The notes under the pieces are model-generated. The model was given only the letters and a program-made list of their open reading frames with translations, ran no database searches and had not been told where the DNA came from. A stretch of DNA of 6,332 nucleotides from Nitrospirota bacterium. GTDB lineage: Bacteria; Nitrospirota; RBG-16-64-22; JACRHK01. The translations under genes and the position numbers were made by a program. The stretch is taken from the NCBI GenBank assembly GCA_016217625.1, contig JACRHK010000127.1, forward strand, positions 1 through 6,332, written 5' to 3'. Position 1 is the stretch's first letter. Each line of letters begins with the position of its first letter. Shown here one piece after another: positions 1 to 3,771 of this stretch.

Positions 1-35
1 ACGTTTACCCCGGTGCCGTTTTCATAAAGCAAGCG

Positions 36-63
36 TTCAGCATTCAGCAGTCAGCCTTCAGCC
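36..63. repeat. Heptamer tandem array, 4 copies of NTCAGCN
   Basis: Four consecutive 7-bp units are read on the plus strand: TTCAGCA, TTCAGCA, GTCAGCC and TTCAGCC. The array overlaps the 3' end of mazG. Read in the mazG direction it supplies the final codons and the TGA stop (53-51). It faces the 77-104 array in inverted orientation across a 13-bp gap. The repetition is directly visible; its origin is unknown. Confidence 0.85.
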
Positions 64-890
64 TTAAGGGGCCGCGGCTGATCGCTGATCGCTGAGGGCT
101 GATGGCTTTTTTTCGCCTTTTCCCACAATGCGTCCATCTCTTCGATCGTGAGGTCGCCCACGGCCTTGCCCTGTTTCGCGGCTTGCTGCTCGATGTGGCG
201 GAAGCGGTGGATGAACTTGCCGATCGTCTTCCGGAGGGCGTCCTCGGGGTTGATCTTCACGAACCGGGCCAGGTTTACGAGAGAGAAGAAGAGGTCGCCG
301 ATCTCTTCCTCGATGACCTCAGACCGGCCGTCGGCGAGGGCGCGCCGGAACTCCCGAATCTCCTCCTCGACCTTCTCGATCACGCCCAGGGCGTCTTTCC
401 AGTCGAACCCCACGCGCGATGCCTTCTCCTGGATCCGGTGGGCCCTGAGCAGGGCCGGCAGATGCCGCGGAACCCCTTCCAGCACCGATTCCCGCCCCCC
501 CTTTTCGCGGAGCTTCTGCGCTTCCCACCGGCTCAGCACCTCCTCGGCGTCTTTGGCCTTGGCTTCCCCGAAGACGTGGGGGTGGCGGTGGACCATCTTG
601 CGGGCGATTTCCTCGATGACTTCGTTGAGAGTGAACTCTCCCCGCTCGCGTGCCAACTGCGCGTGGAAGACGATCTGGAAGAGGAGGTCGCCCAACTCTT
701 CCCGGATGGCCCGGGGATCACCGGCATCGAGGGCTTCCACGACCTCGTAGGTCTCCTCGATCAGGTAGGGGGTGACGGAGGCGCGGGTCTGTTCCCGATC
801 CCAGGGGCAGCCGTTCGGCCCGCGCAGGGCTTCCATGATCCGGGCCAGCTCTTCAAACTGCTCTCCAAGAGACGGTGGGGGTGGGTTCAT
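51..890 (-). CDS. mazG: MazG nucleoside triphosphate pyrophosphohydrolase
   Basis: MazG hydrolyses (d)NTPs to the monophosphate and pyrophosphate in the cytoplasm, and the family is linked to nucleotide-pool cleaning and stress control. The 279-residue product has two tandem MazG domains, as in the E. coli type (about 263 aa). The N-terminal domain has GPNGCPWDREQT (24-35), E45-E46-x-x-E49 and E65-x-x-D68. The C-terminal domain has E176-E177-x-x-E180 and E196-x-x-D199, with the same spacing, so both metal-binding EExxE...ExxD motifs are intact. NPEDALRKTIGKF (214-226) and EEMDALWEKAK (250-260) are further family hallmarks. The ATG at 890-888 was chosen because family similarity begins just after it; the frame stays open to an ATG at 1004, but that adds 38 residues translated from the intergenic palindrome. 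No Shine-Dalgarno is visible. The last 18 residues (262-279) go beyond the usual family end and are mostly encoded by heptamer repeats, which also supply the TGA stop. It is divergent from glnD. Confidence 0.95.
   Translation of the reverse strand: MNPPPPSLGEQFEELARIMEALRGPNGCPWDREQTRASVTPYLIEETYEVVEALDAGDPRAIREELGDLLFQIVFHAQLARERGEFTLNEVIEEIARKMVHRHPHVFGEAKAKDAEEVLSRWEAQKLREKGGRESVLEGVPRHLPALLRAHRIQEKASRVGFDWKDALGVIEKVEEEIREFRRALADGRSEVIEEEIGDLFFSLVNLARFVKINPEDALRKTIGKFIHRFRHIEQQAAKQGKAVGDLTIEEMDALWEKAKKSHQPSAISDQPRPLKAEG
77..104. repeat. Heptamer tandem array, 4 copies of GCTGATC-type
   Basis: Four 7-bp units are read on the plus strand: GCTGATC, GCTGATC, GCTGAGG and GCTGATG. On the opposite strand the core is TCAGC, the same as the 36-63 array, so the two arrays form an inverted pair. 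The array lies wholly within mazG and encodes the HQPSAISDQP part of the C-terminal tail, beyond the usual end of the MazG family. The mazG strand reads it without a stop codon. Confidence 0.85.
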
Positions 891-896
891 GCGGCC

Positions 897-925
897 ATCA
901 TACAAATTGGGAGGTTTTTTTGCAA
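897..925 (-). promoter_or_regulatory. Candidate mazG promoter (sigma70-like)
   Basis: On the minus strand, TTGCAA (925-920) and TATGAT (902-897) are separated by 17 bp. They match the -35 consensus at 4 of 6 positions and the -10 consensus at 5 of 6. The expected transcription start falls at about 890-891, on the first base of the chosen mazG ATG, which implies a leaderless or nearly leaderless message. This fits the absence of a Shine-Dalgarno sequence. It is inferred from consensus matching only. Confidence 0.4.
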
Positions 926-934
926 GGCCGTTCG

Positions 935-959
935 CGCCTGCCTGACCGGCAGGCAGGCG
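935..959. repeat. Perfect 10-bp inverted repeat between divergent genes
   Basis: CGCCTGCCTG (935-944) is exactly complementary in reverse to CAGGCAGGCG (950-959), with a 5-base ACCGG loop. It sits between the two candidate -35 boxes, 9 bp from the mazG box and 8 bp from the glnD box. Translated through, it gives LPAGQAG-type peptides. From memory, such peptides appear in over-extended gene calls from other uncultured bacteria, so it may be a dispersed palindromic repeat. It could also be a protein-binding site acting on both promoters. No T-tract follows on either strand, so it is not an ordinary intrinsic terminator. Confidence 0.75.
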
Positions 960-967
960 TTTTCGCC

Positions 968-996
968 TTGAATTTCCGCCCGGATTATGGTAAAAA
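968..996 (+). promoter_or_regulatory. Candidate glnD promoter (extended -10)
   Basis: TTGAAT (968-973) and TAAAAA (991-996) are 17 bp apart, each matching the sigma70 consensus at 4 of 6 positions. TG at 988-989, one base upstream of the -10, gives an extended -10 element. The predicted start is near 1003, leaving a leader of about 20 bases that contains the glnD ribosome binding site. The match is moderate and made by eye. Confidence 0.35.
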
Positions 997-1009
997 GTCT
1001 TCATCCTTC

Positions 1010-1015
1010 AAGGAG
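1010..1015 (+). promoter_or_regulatory. Ribosome binding site of glnD
   Basis: AAGGAG lies 10 bases before the ATG at 1026. It decides the start: the upstream in-frame ATG at 987 lies inside the candidate promoter and has no comparable site, and its 13 extra codons are not GlnD-like. Confidence 0.7.
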
Positions 1016-1025
1016 TTTGCCTTTC

Positions 1026-3767
1026 ATGTTGAATGCCGCAGAAATCTCCCTTCCCGACATCGCCCCCTTGCTCAGGGAGCGACTGGACGGCTTGCGCGTC
1101 TCGGGAGGGGAAGACCCCCGCCAGGCCTATCTTCGGGCTCTCCGGGCGTTCCTGGACGCGGAAAGCGGCGCGATCCGACGCCTTCATGAGGCAGAACGGA
1201 GCCGTCCGGGAAGCGGCCTGTCAGTGGTCCGGCGACAGACGGCCCTCCTGGATGCCCTTGTCAAAGAACTCTACCGCCTGGCCCGCGAGCAACACCACGC
1301 CCTGGCGCCCCCGGAGGATGGGCTCGCCATGTTGGCCATCGGGGGGTATGGCCGCGGAGAGCTCAATCCGCAATCGGACGTCGATCTCCTCTTCGTCTGT
1401 CCCGGCGCGATTACGCCGTTTGCCGAGCGGGTTGCGGAGACGGTCCTCTATTACCTCTGGGACCTGGGGTTCCAGGTGGGGCATAGCGTCCGATCCTTTG
1501 CCGACTGCATCCGGATGGTCCGGGGGGACTTCATCGTGAGGACGTCGCTCCTGGAGGGGCGGTTTCTGGCCGGAGACGCTTCAGTCTTCCAGCGGTTCAC
1601 GGAAGACCTCCGGCGCGACCTCTATGCCCACGCCGACCGCTTCATCAAGGAGAAGCTCGCCAATCGGGAGCGCCGTCACAAGACCTTCGGCGGCTCGGTT
1701 TTCCTCCGGGAACCCCAACTGAAAGAAGGGGAGGGGGGGCTCAGGGATCTGCAGACCGCCTGCTGGATTGCGAAGATCAAGTTCAAGGCGGAGACGCTGG
1801 ATCCCCTGGTCCGGAAGGGGGTCCTCACCCCCCGCGATCTGGAGCAGATGTCCCGTGTCCTGGATTTCTTCTGGCGGGTGCGCAACGAAATCCATTTCCG
1901 CACCGGGAGGAAGAACGACACCCTCTCCTTTGAGATCCAGGAGGAGGTTGGGGCGGCCCTGGGGTACACGGCGGGGGAGGGGTTCACGCTCCTGGAGCAG
2001 TTCATGCGCGACTATTATGCCCACGCCCGCGAGGTCCGGCGCCTGGCCACGCGGCTGATCAACCACGCCCTGGTGGTGCCGATGCGCCGGCGCCCCGCGA
2101 TCGACCGGTTCCGCCAGCGACGGTTGGACGACCTCCTGATCCTCTCGGGGGGCGACCTCTTCATCTCCGACGCGCACAAACCGCGGCTCCTGGAGGAGCC
2201 GTGGCGGATCTTGCATCTCTTCCGCGCGGCCCAGCAGCGGAGCGCGATGGTCACGGGAAGGACGAAGGACTGGCTCCTCGAACAGCACGAGGTCCCTCCC
2301 GCTCGTTTGGAGACGTTCCGCCGCGATCCGCGCGCCGCGCAGGTCTTCCTGGGGATCCTGGGCGGCCCGCGCGGCATCCATGCGGCGCTTGCGGGTCTGC
2401 ATGAAGTCGGCGTCCTGGGACAATACCTCCCCGAGTTCGGCGCGCTGACGACGCTCGTGCAGCACAACCCCTACCACAAGTACACGGTCGACGAGCACAC
2501 GCTCAAGGCGATCCGGCAGGTGGAGGATCTCCGCGCGACGACGCATCCCCAGAAGGCCTTCATGGGGAAGGTCCTCCGGGAGATCCGCCGTCCGGATCTC
2601 CTGTTCCTGGCCGTCCTCCTCCACGACATCGGCAAGGCCTTGGGGAAGGACCGGCTGCATCAAGGGGTCGAGATGGTGCCTGTCATAACCTCCCGGCTCG
2701 GCCTTGGTTCCGAAGAGACGCAGATGCTCGTTTTCCTCGTGGAGCACCACATCCTCATGCCGCAGCTCGCGTTCCGACGGGAGCTGAACGACCCCAAGCT
2801 CCTCCGCGATTTTGCCGCCGTCGTCCAGGACACGGAACGATTGCGGATGCTCTACCTCCTTTCCTATGCCGACGTCTCGGCCGTCGGTCCGGAGGTCTGG
2901 ACCGACTGGAAGGGGGCGCTCTTGCAAGACCTCTATCTCCGATCGCTCCGCTACCTCGAAGTAGGGGAGGCGCCATACCTGGAGGAAGAAAAAGAGGCGG
3001 TCGAGGAAATCCGGCATCGCGTCCTGGCCGACCTGCCTCCCGAGCTGGATCGGGCCGCAGCGATCCGCTTCCTCGGGGAGATGCCGCCTAAATACTTCCT
3101 GGTGACGGCCATGCAGCGCATGCGGGACCACCTGTCCCTGGCGCATCGGCTTGATCGGGAGCGCCTTCTCATCACCCACCGCCACGACGCGGCCCGCGGC
3201 TTCACGGAGCTCACCGTCTGCGCCTACGACGCCTTCGGCTTCTTCTACCGGACCTGCGGGGCCATCGCCGCCAAGAACATGAGCATCCTGGGGGCCGAGA
3301 TCTTCACCAGCGCGGAGGGCGTCGTCCTGGACACCTATCGAGTCACAGACCCCAAGGGGAAGCTCCTTCCGGACGAAGACATCTGGCAGAGCATCGAGGG
3401 AAGCCTCCGGGAGGTCCTCACGGGACGGAAACGGGTCGAAGCCCTCCTGTCCCGCAGAACCCCGTTAGACTCTCAATGGAAGAAACAGTACGCCTACATC
3501 GAGGACCGCGTGGTGTTCGACAACACGGGCTCCGACACGCACACGATCATCGAGGTCTTCACCAGCGACCGCGTGGGGCTGCTGTACCGGATCGCGAAGA
3601 CCCTCTACGAGTTGGGGGTGAATATCGATTCGGCCAAGATCACGACGGAGCAGCACCGGGTCGTCGATGTCTTCTATGTGACCGACCTGCTCCGTCACAA
3701 GATCACGGCGGAGCCGAAGCTGCGCCGGATCCATGACGGGCTGCTGGCGGCGGTGAAGGCCGACTGA
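1026..3767 (+). CDS. glnD: GlnD, bifunctional PII uridylyltransferase / uridylyl-removing enzyme
   Basis: GlnD senses glutamine in the cytoplasm. When glutamine is low it uridylylates PII proteins (GlnB/GlnK), and when it is high it removes the UMP, setting glutamine synthetase and nitrogen-gene activity. The 913-residue product (E. coli, about 890) has the full architecture. The nucleotidyltransferase domain has GGYGRGEL (106-113) and the metal-binding pair D118-x-D120. KEGEGGLRDL (233-242) is a conserved GlnD segment. The HD hydrolase domain has YTVDEHT with H491, H533-D534-IGK, H545, H574-H575 and D616 in LLSYADVSA. Two C-terminal ACT domains follow: about 728-795, with DAFGFFYR, and about 841-909, with SDRVGLLYR and VNIDSAKI. 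ACT domains are the expected glutamine sensors. No key residue is missing, so both activities should be present. The ATG at 1026 is supported by AAGGAG 10 bases upstream. No PII gene lies in the window. Confidence 0.97.
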   Translation: MLNAAEISLPDIAPLLRERLDGLRVSGGEDPRQAYLRALRAFLDAESGAIRRLHEAERSRPGSGLSVVRRQTALLDALVKELYRLAREQHHALAPPEDGLAMLAIGGYGRGELNPQSDVDLLFVCPGAITPFAERVAETVLYYLWDLGFQVGHSVRSFADCIRMVRGDFIVRTSLLEGRFLAGDASVFQRFTEDLRRDLYAHADRFIKEKLANRERRHKTFGGSVFLREPQLKEGEGGLRDLQTACWIAKIKFKAETLDPLVRKGVLTPRDLEQMSRVLDFFWRVRNEIHFRTGRKNDTLSFEIQEEVGAALGYTAGEGFTLLEQFMRDYYAHAREVRRLATRLINHALVVPMRRRPAIDRFRQRRLDDLLILSGGDLFISDAHKPRLLEEPWRILHLFRAAQQRSAMVTGRTKDWLLEQHEVPPARLETFRRDPRAAQVFLGILGGPRGIHAALAGLHEVGVLGQYLPEFGALTTLVQHNPYHKYTVDEHTLKAIRQVEDLRATTHPQKAFMGKVLREIRRPDLLFLAVLLHDIGKALGKDRLHQGVEMVPVITSRLGLGSEETQMLVFLVEHHILMPQLAFRRELNDPKLLRDFAAVVQDTERLRMLYLLSYADVSAVGPEVWTDWKGALLQDLYLRSLRYLEVGEAPYLEEEKEAVEEIRHRVLADLPPELDRAAAIRFLGEMPPKYFLVTAMQRMRDHLSLAHRLDRERLLITHRHDAARGFTELTVCAYDAFGFFYRTCGAIAAKNMSILGAEIFTSAEGVVLDTYRVTDPKGKLLPDEDIWQSIEGSLREVLTGRKRVEALLSRRTPLDSQWKKQYAYIEDRVVFDNTGSDTHTIIEVFTSDRVGLLYRIAKTLYELGVNIDSAKITTEQHRVVDVFYVTDLLRHKITAEPKLRRIHDGLLAAVKAD

Positions 3768-3771
3768 GGGC

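Larger units (their letters stand above)
36..113 (+). terminator. Possible terminator-like hairpin plus T-tract at mazG 3' end
   Basis: The two heptamer arrays can fold into a long interrupted stem. TCAGC blocks at 37-41, 44-48, 51-55 and 58-62 pair with GCTGA blocks at 98-102, 91-95, 84-88 and 77-81. The innermost block extends to six pairs (58-63 with 76-81). Two-base mismatched loops separate the blocks. Seven T residues (107-113) follow shortly on the plus strand, as in an intrinsic terminator for a rightward transcript entering from outside the left edge. No such gene is visible here. The T-tract also encodes the two lysines of KKS in mazG, so it may be coincidental. On the mazG strand there is no T-tract, though the stem could still protect the mRNA 3' end. 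Confidence 0.3.

Noticed and set aside
8..28. Tiny minus-strand frame (ATG to TAA, six codons) beyond the mazG stop
   Set aside because: It is too short, with no ribosome site or other support. Positions 1-50 otherwise hold only the start of the first heptamer array.
36..104. CRISPR-like repeat
   Set aside because: The units are 7 bp in direct tandem with no spacers, and no cas genes are present.
908..924. Possible sigma54 promoter before glnD (GG-N10-GC with TTGCA)
   Set aside because: The -12 half fits, but the -24 half matches only the GG pair. A sigma54 site would suit a nitrogen gene, but this match is too weak to call.
102..971. Long plus-strand open frame opposite mazG (289 codons)
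   Set aside because: The antisense mazG frame has clear MazG motifs and covers the same DNA. The plus-strand translation resembles no family I know and is the kind of shadow frame GC-rich genes produce.
891..1004. Longer mazG start at 1004
   Set aside because: The extra 38 residues are a translation of the intergenic palindrome and candidate promoters, with no family similarity.
987..1025. Upstream ATG at 987 as the glnD start
   Set aside because: It overlaps the candidate -10 region and lacks a ribosome site, whereas the ATG at 1026 has AAGGAG.
1581..3185. 534-codon minus-strand open frame opposite glnD
   Set aside because: It is wholly antisense to an unambiguous GlnD with conserved catalytic residues, and its own composition (many D, E, R, P, L) is typical of an antisense shadow.
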